Source: Pueribacillus sp041725775 (lineage in GTDB: Bacteria > Bacillota > Bacilli > Bacillales > UBA6769). From it: DNA of 64,000 nucleotides. Positions 8,677-17,142 of the stretch are shown here, piece after piece. Positions within the stretch are counted from its first letter, which is position 1, and each line of letters starts with the position of its first letter. The DNA lies in assembly GCF_041725775.1 (NCBI RefSeq), contig NZ_JBEUEL010000013.1, positions 1-64,000 on the forward strand. The letters run 5' to 3'. The notes beneath the pieces were generated by a model, which was not told the DNA's origin, did not search any database, and saw nothing but the letters and a program-made list of their open reading frames with translations. A program made the position numbers and the translations under genes.

Positions 8677-8707
8677 GTATATTATGTTATATAACAATAT
8701 TAATTTC

Positions 8708-8758
8708 AGAACGTTGTTTATGAACAGTTCTAGAAAAAATGTTGTTATTTACTATAAT
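8708..8758 (+). promoter_or_regulatory. Candidate lctP promoter region with inverted repeat
   Basis: TATAAT at 8753-8758 is a perfect -10, but no good -35 stands 17 bases before it. An interrupted inverted repeat AGAAC-N14-GTTCT lies at 8708-8731 where an activator or repressor could act. It does not resemble the 2687-2708 palindrome. Confidence 0.4.
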
Positions 8759-8796
8759 GAAATAATTTTCTGAAAATGTAAAGAGGGGGATTCCTA

Positions 8797-10560
8797 ATGG
8801 GAACAGGAACATTGGCCATTCTCGCTTTATTGCCAATAGTCGTTGTTGGTATTTTCCTAGTTTGGCTTCGATGGCCAGCTAGTCGAGCGATGCCACTATC
8901 GTACATCGTTGCTGTCTTATTGGCATTGTTTGTTTGGAAGGTTGACTTTTCACAAGTCGCCGCTGCATCCGTGCATGGTCTTATTACAGCGATTACGCTA
9001 TTATTTATCATTTTTGGTTCAGTATTATTATTGAACACACTTCAAGAAAGTGGCGGACTACATACGATTCGTCGCGGATTTACAGATATTACACCAGATC
9101 GTCGGATTCAAGTGATTATTATTGCATGGCTCTTCGGTTCATTTATCGAAGGAGCATCTGGATTTGGTACACCTGCAGCGGTAGCAGTCCCACTTTTAGT
9201 CGGTCTCGGTTTTCCACCGATGGCGGCTGTCGTATCAGGCATGATTATTCAAAGTACGCCCGTTTCGTTTGGCGCTGTCGGTACACCGATGCTTGGGGGA
9301 GTTGGTCCTGGAATGGGGGCAGCCGGTCTCGATGATGTTGATGGTTTTGTATTTGAGACAGCGGCAAAAGTTGCAACGCTTCATACCATTGCAGGGCTTT
9401 TCGTCCCATTAATGTTAGCGGCGTTTTTAACACGATTTTTCGGAAAAAACAAATCGTTTAGTGAAGGATTAAAAGTATGGAAATTCGCACTTTTCGCATC
9501 ACTGTCAATGACAATTCCTTACGTTATTGTTGCACACGTGCTTGGCCCAGAATTTCCATCAATGATTGGGGGACTAATCGGTTTAGCGATTGTGATTCCA
9601 GCTGCGAAGAAAGGATTCCTTATGCCAAAAGACGAGGTATGGGATTTTGAACCGAAAGATCGTTGGGATCCGCTATGGACAGGTAAATTAGAAATTAAAA
9701 ACAACGATTTATATGCTGGAAAAATTAGTATGGTTCGCGCATGGTCACCGTATATTTTCGTCGCGTTGTTGTTGCTTGCGACAAGATTAATCGGACCATT
9801 GCAAACAGCCATTCGTGATGTAAAAATCTCGATTCCAAACATTTTTGGAACAGACATTTCTTCAAATTGGGAAATTTTATATTCACCAGGATTTGTTTTT
9901 ATCGTCGTTTCAGTCATAACCTTTTTTGTTCACAAGATGAATGCTTCTGATTACGCAAAAGCTTGGAAAGAATCTGCGAAAACGATGATCGGCGCTTCAA
10001 CTGCTCTCGTTTTTACTGTTCCAATGGTACAAGTCTTCATTAATAGTGATGGAGGAGCAGCTGGTTTTGTGGAAATGCCGATTGCACTTGCTGAAGGTGT
10101 TGCAGTTTTAGCTGGTTCAGTTTATCCAATCTTCGCTCCAATCGTTGGCGGACTTGGTGCATTCGTAGCGGGCTCGAACACAGTTAGTAATATGATGTTC
10201 TCCTATTTCCAATTTGGTGTTGCTGATCGAATTGGTGCCGATGGTTCATGGATGGTTGCACTTCAAGCGATTGGTGGAGCAGCTGGTAATATGATTTGTG
10301 TACACAACGTCGTTGCTGCATCAGCCGTTGTAGGTATGCTTGGTAAAGAAGGTCATGTGATTCGAAAAACGTTATTACCATTTGTCTATTACTCATTAAT
10401 TGGTGGTTCCATCGGATATTCAATTATATGGACAGCCGAGAAAGGCATTTTCAATCTTGGATCGGTCATTGCTGTTCTCATTTGGATGTTCTTTATTTAC
10501 ATTATTGCAACGAACAACCGTCGTTTAACAGCGCTAGACCATGGAAAGATTTCAGCTTAA
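8797..10560 (+). CDS. lctP: LctP-family L-lactate permease
   Basis: 587-residue polytopic membrane protein of the lactate permease family, which brings lactate (and often glycolate) in with protons. About 12-14 hydrophobic segments are visible. Family blocks include GSFIEGASGFGTPAAVAVPLL in two overlapping parts, SNTVSNMMF and QAIGGAAGNMICVHNVVA. ATG 8797 follows AAGAGGGGGA at 8781-8790. A central hydrophilic loop at about residues 270-310 is normal for the family. With LutBC and GlcDEF nearby it supplies their substrate. Confidence 0.93.
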   Translation: MGTGTLAILALLPIVVVGIFLVWLRWPASRAMPLSYIVAVLLALFVWKVDFSQVAAASVHGLITAITLLFIIFGSVLLLNTLQESGGLHTIRRGFTDITPDRRIQVIIIAWLFGSFIEGASGFGTPAAVAVPLLVGLGFPPMAAVVSGMIIQSTPVSFGAVGTPMLGGVGPGMGAAGLDDVDGFVFETAAKVATLHTIAGLFVPLMLAAFLTRFFGKNKSFSEGLKVWKFALFASLSMTIPYVIVAHVLGPEFPSMIGGLIGLAIVIPAAKKGFLMPKDEVWDFEPKDRWDPLWTGKLEIKNNDLYAGKISMVRAWSPYIFVALLLLATRLIGPLQTAIRDVKISIPNIFGTDISSNWEILYSPGFVFIVVSVITFFVHKMNASDYAKAWKESAKTMIGASTALVFTVPMVQVFINSDGGAAGFVEMPIALAEGVAVLAGSVYPIFAPIVGGLGAFVAGSNTVSNMMFSYFQFGVADRIGADGSWMVALQAIGGAAGNMICVHNVVAASAVVGMLGKEGHVIRKTLLPFVYYSLIGGSIGYSIIWTAEKGIFNLGSVIAVLIWMFFIYIIATNNRRLTALDHGKISA

Positions 10561-10699
10561 TATATTCGCACACAAAAGAACTCTTTTAAATTCTGTTTCG
10601 CTCTGTTTTTCACACTTTATCTTTTTTCTTAGTCATTAATTGTATATTTTTGTAGAAAAAAGAAAAACTAAGAAAGAAAAAAAGAAGGAGTGTGATTGA

Positions 10700-10972
10700 A
10701 TGATAAAAAAATATAGGTTACTTTTAACAGCAATGTTTGCGTTCTCCATTTTGTTAGCGGGTTGCGGAGATAATAATCAAGATCAACCTCCAGATAATAA
10801 TACTCCTGGTGTAGAGGATGACAACGGTGGAGTAAATGATGATAACATGGATGGAGATAATGGTGATGCAGGTATAGGTGATGAAGATGATGATATGGAT
10901 ATGGGCCTTGATGAAGCCCAAGATGAAGTAGATGAGATCATCGATGAAAATGATGACGATACAAATCAGTAA
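10700..10972 (+). CDS. Small, very acidic lipoprotein
   Basis: 90-residue predicted lipoprotein. The signal peptide has lysines at 3-4, a hydrophobic core and the lipobox LLAGC with Cys near residue 22. The mature part is almost wholly D, N, E and G (DDNGGVNDDNMDGDNG and similar), of low complexity, ending in an acidic helix-like DEAQDEVDEIIDEN. AGAAGGAGTG precedes ATG 10700. No family is recognised. The acidic tail suggests cation binding or an electrostatic surface role outside the membrane, which is speculation. Confidence 0.75.
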   Translation: MIKKYRLLLTAMFAFSILLAGCGDNNQDQPPDNNTPGVEDDNGGVNDDNMDGDNGDAGIGDEDDDMDMGLDEAQDEVDEIIDENDDDTNQ

Positions 10973-10979
10973 ATGTACG

Positions 10980-11008
10980 AAGCCTCAAGATTGATTATCT
11001 TGAGGCTT
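10980..11008. terminator. Hairpin between convergent genes
   Basis: AAGCCTCAAGAT / ATCTTGAGGCTT twelve-base stem with five-base loop. It covers the 3' end of the minus-strand NRDE gene and follows the lipoprotein stop by 7 bp. T runs are weak on both sides. Confidence 0.55.
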
Positions 11009-11759
11009 TACTAATCTTGAATTGATAATGTTTTTCTTTGCGTGATGGAAAGCTTACTTCTTGGAATGTGACGGTACCGTATTTATCAATTGTCAAAACA
11101 GTTGAACACCGTGTGCCATAATGGTTTGTTTCGATAAAAATGGATGACACTTGTTTTTCCATTTCAAGAGGAAGTCCAGTGTTCGGCAATGATTTTAGCG
11201 GGGCTTGTTTTTTGTCTGCCAGTAACTGAAAGAGTGCATCAGACTCAACTTTATTGTTTTCTACAAGGGATCGCAGTTGTTGTTTTCCTCTTTCTACTTT
11301 TGGCCACGGTGTATTCAACAAGTGATTGCTTAGACCGTGGATACCAATTGGTACTTTTTTTATTTCGTTTTCAACATTTGAATAATAGTAAAACGACTCT
11401 GTATCAGCAACGAAAACGTTAAACCCCGGGTAGTTGTTCCGTTCTTGTTGCAAATCTAGTAAAAATTCGTAAGGAGTTGCTTCTTCTGTCAAGAAATTCC
11501 TTACGATATGCCCCCGTGATTGTTTATTTTTATGATTTTGGTTCGGATCGCGAAAATTCGTTAATGCCGAAAACCGTCCTGTTTTAGTTATCCCAAGCCA
11601 CGTTCCACGTTTCTCTAAATCTCTCCCAGCAAGGATGAACGGTTCATCTTCCCAAAAATGCGCTTCCTTAGTAGGACGGGCATAAAATTCATCTCGATTG
11701 GCAGCCACAATAAACGGATAGTCGGGATGGCTACGGTAAGCAACAAACAAAATACACAT
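10995..11759 (-). CDS. NRDE/TANGO2-family protein
   Basis: 254-residue protein of the NRDE family (bacterial relatives of TANGO2), an Ntn-hydrolase-like fold of unknown biochemical role. The signature AANRDEFYARP is at residues 19-29 with NRDE at 21-24. It has the usual Met-Cys start, which may expose an N-terminal nucleophilic Cys2. Further blocks are GTWLGITKTGRFSALTNFR and GTRCSTVLTID. GGAGC lies before the ATG. It is 32 bp downstream of the radical SAM gene on the same strand, so the two are probably co-transcribed. Confidence 0.88.
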   Translation of the reverse strand: MCILFVAYRSHPDYPFIVAANRDEFYARPTKEAHFWEDEPFILAGRDLEKRGTWLGITKTGRFSALTNFRDPNQNHKNKQSRGHIVRNFLTEEATPYEFLLDLQQERNNYPGFNVFVADTESFYYYSNVENEIKKVPIGIHGLSNHLLNTPWPKVERGKQQLRSLVENNKVESDALFQLLADKKQAPLKSLPNTGLPLEMEKQVSSIFIETNHYGTRCSTVLTIDKYGTVTFQEVSFPSRKEKHYQFKISKASR

Positions 11760-11791
11760 CGTTCAAGCTCCAATCTTTTGATAGTACGTTT

Positions 11792-13558
11792 CTATGTTAT
11801 AGAAACATTGAGTTTTTCTAGTGGTGCTGAAAAAAGAAACGATTGCTGATTTTTCGGTTCATAGTAAACGAGCAATAGTGATTTTTTGTTTAAAATCTCT
11901 TTTGTCTTAAGTAAATGCTGAACATCGAACGGCACATAATCGACTACGGTATGTTTGTATAAATCTCTTTCGCTTAATTGTAACTTAGTAAATGCGTCTC
12001 CAAGTTGTTCAGGCTTTAGAAGCAATCTGTTTATTATCGTTTGACGTTCCTCTTTATTCATTGAGGATGGCCACCACAATTTTCGCGGTTTATGTTTATG
12101 ATTATGCAAATAATCAAGTTTCATTAATGATTCGATTATTTCACGGTCTGGAAGTTTTTCATTTTTTATAAATTGAAGTAGACGTGTAAACAAATCTTCT
12201 AACTGGTGTCCGATTCGTGACCAACCTTGAGATTCCCAGTACGACCCAAATGTTTGGAAAAAGTCAAACGGTGTATCGAAACTGTGGGTGACAAGATATT
12301 CAAGTGTAATATCTATTCGATGGTCATTCCAATATTTGTTTAGAACGTCTTCAACTTGTTTAATTTTTACGATATCGGCGAACGATAAGACGTGATTCGA
12401 CAAAATTTCATACGGTGCCTGATCCATATAAACGTAACCGAATTCGTCCGCTTGAATTCGTAGACCTGTTCCTCTTAATAATTTCAAAAAACCGAGCTGG
12501 AGTTCTTCGGGACGCATCGCAAAAACGTCGTTAAATGTTTTTCGGAACGATTGGTAATCTTCTTCAGGAAGTCCAGCAATTAAATCAAGGTGCTGAACGA
12601 TTTTTTTGCCTTCTTTTACCATTGTAACGGTGCGTGCTAATTTTTCAAAGTTTTGGCGTCGTTTTATGAGTTTATTCGTTTCATCATTTGTTGATTGTAC
12701 GCCGATTTCAAAGCGAAAAAGTCCTGGTGGTGCATGCTCATTAAGGAATTCCAACACTTCTGGCCGCATGATGTCCGCTGTAATTTCAAATTGAAATACA
12801 CAACCTTCGCGATGATGGTCGATAAGAAATTGGAACATTTCCATTGCGTAGCTCTTGCGAATATTGAACGTCCGATCGACGAATTTGATCGTTTTTGCAC
12901 CGTGGTTCATTAAGAATAAAATCTCATCTTTCATCCGATCAATGTTAAAGTAGCGAACACCGACTTCAATAGACGATAAACAAAACTGACACGAGAAAGG
13001 ACAACCACGGCTTGTTTCGACGTATGTGACACGTTTTGCTAAATTAGGCAAATCTTCTTCAAATCGAAATGGGGATGGAATGTCATTTAGGTTCATTTTT
13101 TCTCGTGGATACGTAAATTTTATTTCTCCATTTTCTCGATACGCAATTCCATTTACATCTGAAAAGTTGCGATTTTCTTGAAGTGCATGAAGAAGGTCTT
13201 TAAACGTAGCTTCACCTTCACCGATGACGATGACGTCTACTTCTGGAATGCGCTTCATCCAATAATCTGTATCATATGAGACCTCAGGACCACCTAATAC
13301 AATCGTAAGGTTTGGATTAATTTTTTTTAGCATATTAATGATCGGAATCGTTTCTTCGATGTTCCAAATGTAACAGCTAAATCCGATTACATCGGGATTT
13401 TTCGTAAATAGATCAGTTGCAATGTTTATCGACGGATCTTTGATCGTAAATTCAGCAATCTCAACTGGAAAATCAGGTTCTGCATACGCTTTTAAATAGC
13501 GTAGAGCGAGACATGTATGAATATATTTAGCATTTAATGTTGTCACAACAGTTTTCAC
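11792..13558 (-). CDS. B12-binding radical SAM protein (DUF4080-type)
   Basis: 588-residue enzyme. The N-terminal cobalamin-binding-like domain covers about residues 1-140 (LNAKYIHTCLALRYLK, GFSCYIWNIEE, VLGGPEVSYD). A radical SAM domain with CPFSCQFC follows (three cysteines of CxxxCxxC near 185-192). The C-terminal DUF4080 region extends from about 400. Relatives are uncharacterised radical SAM enzymes found in Bacilli. GTG 13556-13558 is chosen: AAGGAAG is 9 bases upstream, while the TTG at 13565-13567 abuts that site. The typical family N-terminus (MKxVxxTLNAKYIH) also fits. The substrate is unknown. Confidence 0.85.
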   Translation of the reverse strand: MKTVVTTLNAKYIHTCLALRYLKAYAEPDFPVEIAEFTIKDPSINIATDLFTKNPDVIGFSCYIWNIEETIPIINMLKKINPNLTIVLGGPEVSYDTDYWMKRIPEVDVIVIGEGEATFKDLLHALQENRNFSDVNGIAYRENGEIKFTYPREKMNLNDIPSPFRFEEDLPNLAKRVTYVETSRGCPFSCQFCLSSIEVGVRYFNIDRMKDEILFLMNHGAKTIKFVDRTFNIRKSYAMEMFQFLIDHHREGCVFQFEITADIMRPEVLEFLNEHAPPGLFRFEIGVQSTNDETNKLIKRRQNFEKLARTVTMVKEGKKIVQHLDLIAGLPEEDYQSFRKTFNDVFAMRPEELQLGFLKLLRGTGLRIQADEFGYVYMDQAPYEILSNHVLSFADIVKIKQVEDVLNKYWNDHRIDITLEYLVTHSFDTPFDFFQTFGSYWESQGWSRIGHQLEDLFTRLLQFIKNEKLPDREIIESLMKLDYLHNHKHKPRKLWWPSSMNKEERQTIINRLLLKPEQLGDAFTKLQLSERDLYKHTVVDYVPFDVQHLLKTKEILNKKSLLLVYYEPKNQQSFLFSAPLEKLNVSIT

Positions 13559-13682
13559 GAATGTCAACTTCCTTTTATAGTGAACTTGGCTCTATTGTAA
13601 CAGAAATTTGATTTATATGAAGGAAGCAGTGCTTGTAGCTAGTTGATATGGCTAATCCGGTATGGGAGTGTCAGTAGATTAA

Positions 13683-13722
13683 ATAAAAAACCGCGCATGC
13701 TTTTTATGTGCATGGGCGGTTT
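13683..13722 (-). terminator. Intrinsic terminator, minus strand
   Basis: AAACCGCCCATGC / GCATGCGCGGTTT stem on the minus strand followed by TTTTTATTT. It overlaps the stop of the doubtful 55-codon frame just upstream. Confidence 0.65.
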
Positions 13723-13871
13723 GAATGGTAGGCTAGTTTTTTCATTGCGGATGCAATAGTATCCTCGGGAATTCTACTAACAACGTCAGTCTTTTGAAGA
13801 ACGGTTAAATTTCGTTTGAAATGAAGCGGTAGGACTTGGCAAAATAAAAGACCCACGCTCCTTTTGATCAT
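13704..13871 (-). CDS. Possible 55-aa small ORF, unknown
   Basis: An open frame of 55 codons on the minus strand between the SDR gene terminator and the hairpin at 13683-13722. Its C-terminal half reads like real protein (TDVVSRIPEDTIASAMKKLA), with an amphipathic helix. The ATG at 13869-13871 lacks a good ribosome binding site, and the start region overlaps the SDR terminator. It may be a remnant of a longer gene or a small gene with a later start. A hairpin with T run right at the stop is the best support. Confidence 0.3.
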   Translation of the reverse strand: MIKRSVGLLFCQVLPLHFKRNLTVLQKTDVVSRIPEDTIASAMKKLAYHSNRPCT

Positions 13872-13886
13872 GGACAGGCACGTGGG
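13841..13886 (-). terminator. Intrinsic terminator of thiolase-SDR operon
   Basis: CCCACG / CGTGGG stem (13881-13886 with 13852-13857) followed on the minus strand by TCTTTTATTTT, 10 bp after the SDR stop. Confidence 0.6.
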
Positions 13887-13895
13887 AGAGATGAC

Positions 13896-14663
13896 TTATT
13901 TTGGTTGCATGCGGATGGCTCCGTCGAGACGGATAGTTTCTCCGTTCAAATATGGATTTTCGATAATTTGTTTGACAAGTGAGGCGTATTCAATTGGGTA
14001 TCCAAGCCGTTGCGGAAAAGGTACTGATGCTTCGAGTGCGTTGAAAACCTTTTCAGGAAGTTTTTCAAATAACGGCGTGTTAAATAATCCCGGTGCAATT
14101 GTCATGACACGAATGCCGAGGCTTGCTAAGTCACGTGCAATTGGCAACGTCATTCCGACGATACCACCTTTCGATGCGCTGTAAGCTGCTTGGCCGATTT
14201 GGCCATCAAAAGCAGCGACTGATGCTGTATTTATAATGACGCCACGTTCACCGTTTTCGTTCGATTCGTTTTCTGCCATCTTTTCGGCTGCGATACGTAT
14301 CGTATTAAATGTCCCAATCAAGTTGATATCAATCACTTTTTTAAACGTTTCTAAACGATGTGGTCCATGTTTACTATATGTTTTTTCTCCGTTACCTATG
14401 CCCGCACAATTAACAGTTGCAGTGACTTCACCGAATCGATTTACAACTTCTGAAAATGCAGTTTCGATGCTTTCTTCACTTGTGACATCAGTATTAATAA
14501 ACATGACTTGTTCACCAAGTACCTCAACAAGTTGCGTTGCTTTTTCTTCGTTAACGTCAAATATAGCTGCTTTTCCTCCGTTTGCAACGATTTTTCTTAC
14601 TGTTGCTTCTCCTAATCCTGATGCACCGCCTGTAACAACAGCCACTGTTTTATCGATGTTCAT
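13896..14663 (-). CDS. SDR-family 3-hydroxyacyl-CoA dehydrogenase (type II-like)
   Basis: 255-residue short-chain dehydrogenase. The NAD-binding TGGASGLG is at residues 11-18, NCAGIG follows, and the catalytic YSASK is near residue 161. The IGQAAYSASKGGIVGMTLP and PGLFNTPL blocks match type II 3-hydroxyacyl-CoA dehydrogenases (HSD17B10-like), which oxidise 3-hydroxyacyl-CoA to 3-oxoacyl-CoA with NAD. It lies 16 bp downstream of the thiolase, which takes the next step. TAGGAGGCAG precedes ATG 14663. Other SDR substrates cannot be excluded. Confidence 0.87.
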   Translation of the reverse strand: MNIDKTVAVVTGGASGLGEATVRKIVANGGKAAIFDVNEEKATQLVEVLGEQVMFINTDVTSEESIETAFSEVVNRFGEVTATVNCAGIGNGEKTYSKHGPHRLETFKKVIDINLIGTFNTIRIAAEKMAENESNENGERGVIINTASVAAFDGQIGQAAYSASKGGIVGMTLPIARDLASLGIRVMTIAPGLFNTPLFEKLPEKVFNALEASVPFPQRLGYPIEYASLVKQIIENPYLNGETIRLDGAIRMQPK

Positions 14664-14679
14664 TACACTGCCTCCTATA

Positions 14680-15831
14680 TTAATCTAATCGTTCGATAAT
14701 TGTTGCGTTCGCCATTCCGTGTCCTTCACACATCGTTTGAAGTCCATAACGACCGCCTGTTCTTTCTAGTTCGTGAAGCATCGTACACATGAGACGGCCA
14801 CCGCTTGCGCCGAGTGGATGACCGAGTGCGATTGCACCGCCGCTTGGGTTTAATTTTTTAGGATCGGCACCCGTTTCTTTCAGCCATGCAAGTGGGACAG
14901 GAGCGAATGCTTCATTCACTTCGAAAATATCAATATCATCAATCGTTAAGCCTGCTTTTTGCAACACTTTTTCTGTAGCTGGAATAGGTCCAGTTAACAT
15001 TAAGGTCGGATCAGATCCGACAACAGTACGAGCAAGAACGCGAGCGCGAGGTTTCAGTCCTAACTGTTCAGCTTTTTCACGAGACATAATTAAAAGAGCT
15101 GATGCCCCATCACTAATTTGGCTAGAATTTCCAGCATGGATGAGACCGTCTTCTTTAAAAACAGGTTTTAAACCTGCTAGTATCTCAACGGTTGTATCGG
15201 GGCGAATACCTTCATCATGTTTGACTGTCGTCGTTGTCCCATCAGGCAATGTGACGTCTATTGGAACAATTTCTTTTTCAAACCGACCTTCTTGTTGTGC
15301 TACATAAGCTCTTCGGTGACTTTCTACAGAAAACTCGTCTAATGTCGTTCGATCAAAACCCCATTTTTCCGCAATTCGTTCTGCAGATAATCCTTGGTTA
15401 ATTACTTCGTATCTTGACGTGAGCTTTTCGCTATACGATGCTCCTTTCATGCTTGAGCCCATAGGTACTCTTGACATATTTTCAATTCCACCAGCAATAA
15501 CGACGTCCATATCACCACTAATAATCGCTTGTGATGCAAAATGAACGGCTTGCTGACTTGAGCCACATTGCCGGTCGATCGTTGTGCCGGGCACTTCAAT
15601 TGGCAGACCTGCGATTAATGTTGCGATCCGTGCAATGTCACCACCTTGTTCACTCACTTGTGACACACAGCCGAGAATGACATCTTCAATGATGTCAGGC
15701 GAAACTCCAGCTCGGTTCACTAATTCTTTTAAGACCGTTGCAGCAAGTTCATCAGGCCGAATCCCACTCAAGGCACCATTCCTTCTCCCTGTTGGCGTTC
15801 GTACAGCTTCTACAATGACCGCTTCTCTCAT
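14680..15831 (-). CDS. Acetyl-CoA acetyltransferase / 3-ketoacyl-CoA thiolase
   Basis: 383-residue thiolase. The acylated nucleophile is Cys89 in DRQCGSS. The catalytic His lies in ALGHPLGASG near residue 338, and the second Cys is 368 in CEGHGMANA. Thiolases usually carry CxGxG with G; here CEGHG is used, as in many degradative thiolases. It cleaves 3-oxoacyl-CoA to acetyl-CoA plus a shortened acyl-CoA. AAAGGAGCG precedes ATG 15831. It is first gene of a two-gene operon with the SDR, divergent from the PLP protein at 15973. Confidence 0.93.
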   Translation of the reverse strand: MREAVIVEAVRTPTGRRNGALSGIRPDELAATVLKELVNRAGVSPDIIEDVILGCVSQVSEQGGDIARIATLIAGLPIEVPGTTIDRQCGSSQQAVHFASQAIISGDMDVVIAGGIENMSRVPMGSSMKGASYSEKLTSRYEVINQGLSAERIAEKWGFDRTTLDEFSVESHRRAYVAQQEGRFEKEIVPIDVTLPDGTTTTVKHDEGIRPDTTVEILAGLKPVFKEDGLIHAGNSSQISDGASALLIMSREKAEQLGLKPRARVLARTVVGSDPTLMLTGPIPATEKVLQKAGLTIDDIDIFEVNEAFAPVPLAWLKETGADPKKLNPSGGAIALGHPLGASGGRLMCTMLHELERTGGRYGLQTMCEGHGMANATIIERLD

Positions 15832-15972
15832 GTTTATTCGCTCCTTTATTGATGTTCATTCATACTACCTGTTATCATTATATTCTAAATAATTTATACA
15901 AATCAAGAAAGTTTGTTTATAATCAAGATAACGTATCCATGTGAGATTTCAATTGAAAGAGGAGAAGAGAGA

Positions 15973-17142
15973 ATGTTGGAAAAAATCGCAAAACAAGTTA
16001 CACTCCCTGCTTTATTATTAGATTTGCAAGCGTTTGATAACAATTGTGAACAAATTGCGCACAAGGCTAATGGGAAAAAAATTCGAATTGCTACAAAATC
16101 GATTCGTTCAGTCGATGTTTTACAAAGAATTTTGCACTCCAATGAGACGTATCAAGGATTAATGTGCTTTAGTCCAAGGGAGGCGGTGTTTTTAGCGGAC
16201 AAAGGCTTTGATGATATTTTGTTAGGTTATCCTTGCTCGGACGAAGAGGCGTTGAAAGAGATTGCGACATTAACGGTCAAGGGAAAGACTATTTTTTGCA
16301 TGGTAGACGCACAAGAACATATCGATTTGCTAGAATCGCTCGCCATCGAAACGAACGGGAAATTTTTTGTTTGTATTGATGTAGATATGAGTTCGGCGTT
16401 TCCGATGCTGTACTTCGGTGTAAGGAGATCGCCGTTAAAAGACGTTACTTCTGTATTAGCATTAGCAAATAAAATCAAACAATCCTCACGTGTTGAATTG
16501 AGAGGGTTGATGGGTTATGAAGCGCAAATTGCTGGTGTCGGAGATAATGTACCTGCTCAAAACTTAAAAAACAAAGTAGTTAACACGTTGAAGAAAAAAT
16601 CAATTAAAGAAATTGAACGAAAGAGAAAAGCAGCAGTCGATGCTTTAAAAGAAGCGGGTTTTTCATTAGATTTTATTAATGGTGGCGGAACTGGAAGTTT
16701 ACACACGACATCAACAGAAGATGTTGTCACAGAGGTGACAGTCGGTTCCGGATTTTACTCCCCACTATTATTCGACTATTATAAACATTTTAAATATAGT
16801 CCGTCGCTGTATTTTGCTTTACCTGTCGTGCGTAAGCCAGCGTCTAACATTTTTACATGTTTAGGTGGGGGATATATTGCGTCAGGACCTCACGGGAAAG
16901 ATAAAGTTCCCCAACCGGTGTACCCGCCTAATGGGAGGTTACTCGATTTAGAGGGAGCCGGTGAAGTACAAACCCCAATAATGTTTGAAAACTCACAATT
17001 AAACATTGGTGACCCGGTATTATTTCGGCATGCAAAAGCAGGAGAAATTTGTGAGCGCTTTAATGAAATTGTTTGTTTCCACGGCAATGAAATCGTTCAA
17101 CACTATAAAACATATAGAGGGGAAGGAGTTTCATTTCTATGA
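15973..17142 (+). CDS. Alanine-racemase-like PLP protein (amino acid deaminase/aldolase type)
   Basis: 389-residue protein with an N-terminal alanine-racemase-type TIM barrel. The probable PLP lysine is Lys42 in RIATKSIRS. It resembles D-threonine aldolase/D-serine dehydratase-like proteins, with a C-terminal beta domain containing NGGGTGSLHTT and CLGGGYIASGPHG. ATG 15973 has AGAGGAG at 15958-15964; the upstream ATG 15913 lacks a site. Its stop overlaps the next start (ATGA), so it is translationally coupled to a sugar-lactone-oxidase-like flavoprotein. The reaction is not known. Confidence 0.82.
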   Translation: MLEKIAKQVTLPALLLDLQAFDNNCEQIAHKANGKKIRIATKSIRSVDVLQRILHSNETYQGLMCFSPREAVFLADKGFDDILLGYPCSDEEALKEIATLTVKGKTIFCMVDAQEHIDLLESLAIETNGKFFVCIDVDMSSAFPMLYFGVRRSPLKDVTSVLALANKIKQSSRVELRGLMGYEAQIAGVGDNVPAQNLKNKVVNTLKKKSIKEIERKRKAAVDALKEAGFSLDFINGGGTGSLHTTSTEDVVTEVTVGSGFYSPLLFDYYKHFKYSPSLYFALPVVRKPASNIFTCLGGGYIASGPHGKDKVPQPVYPPNGRLLDLEGAGEVQTPIMFENSQLNIGDPVLFRHAKAGEICERFNEIVCFHGNEIVQHYKTYRGEGVSFL

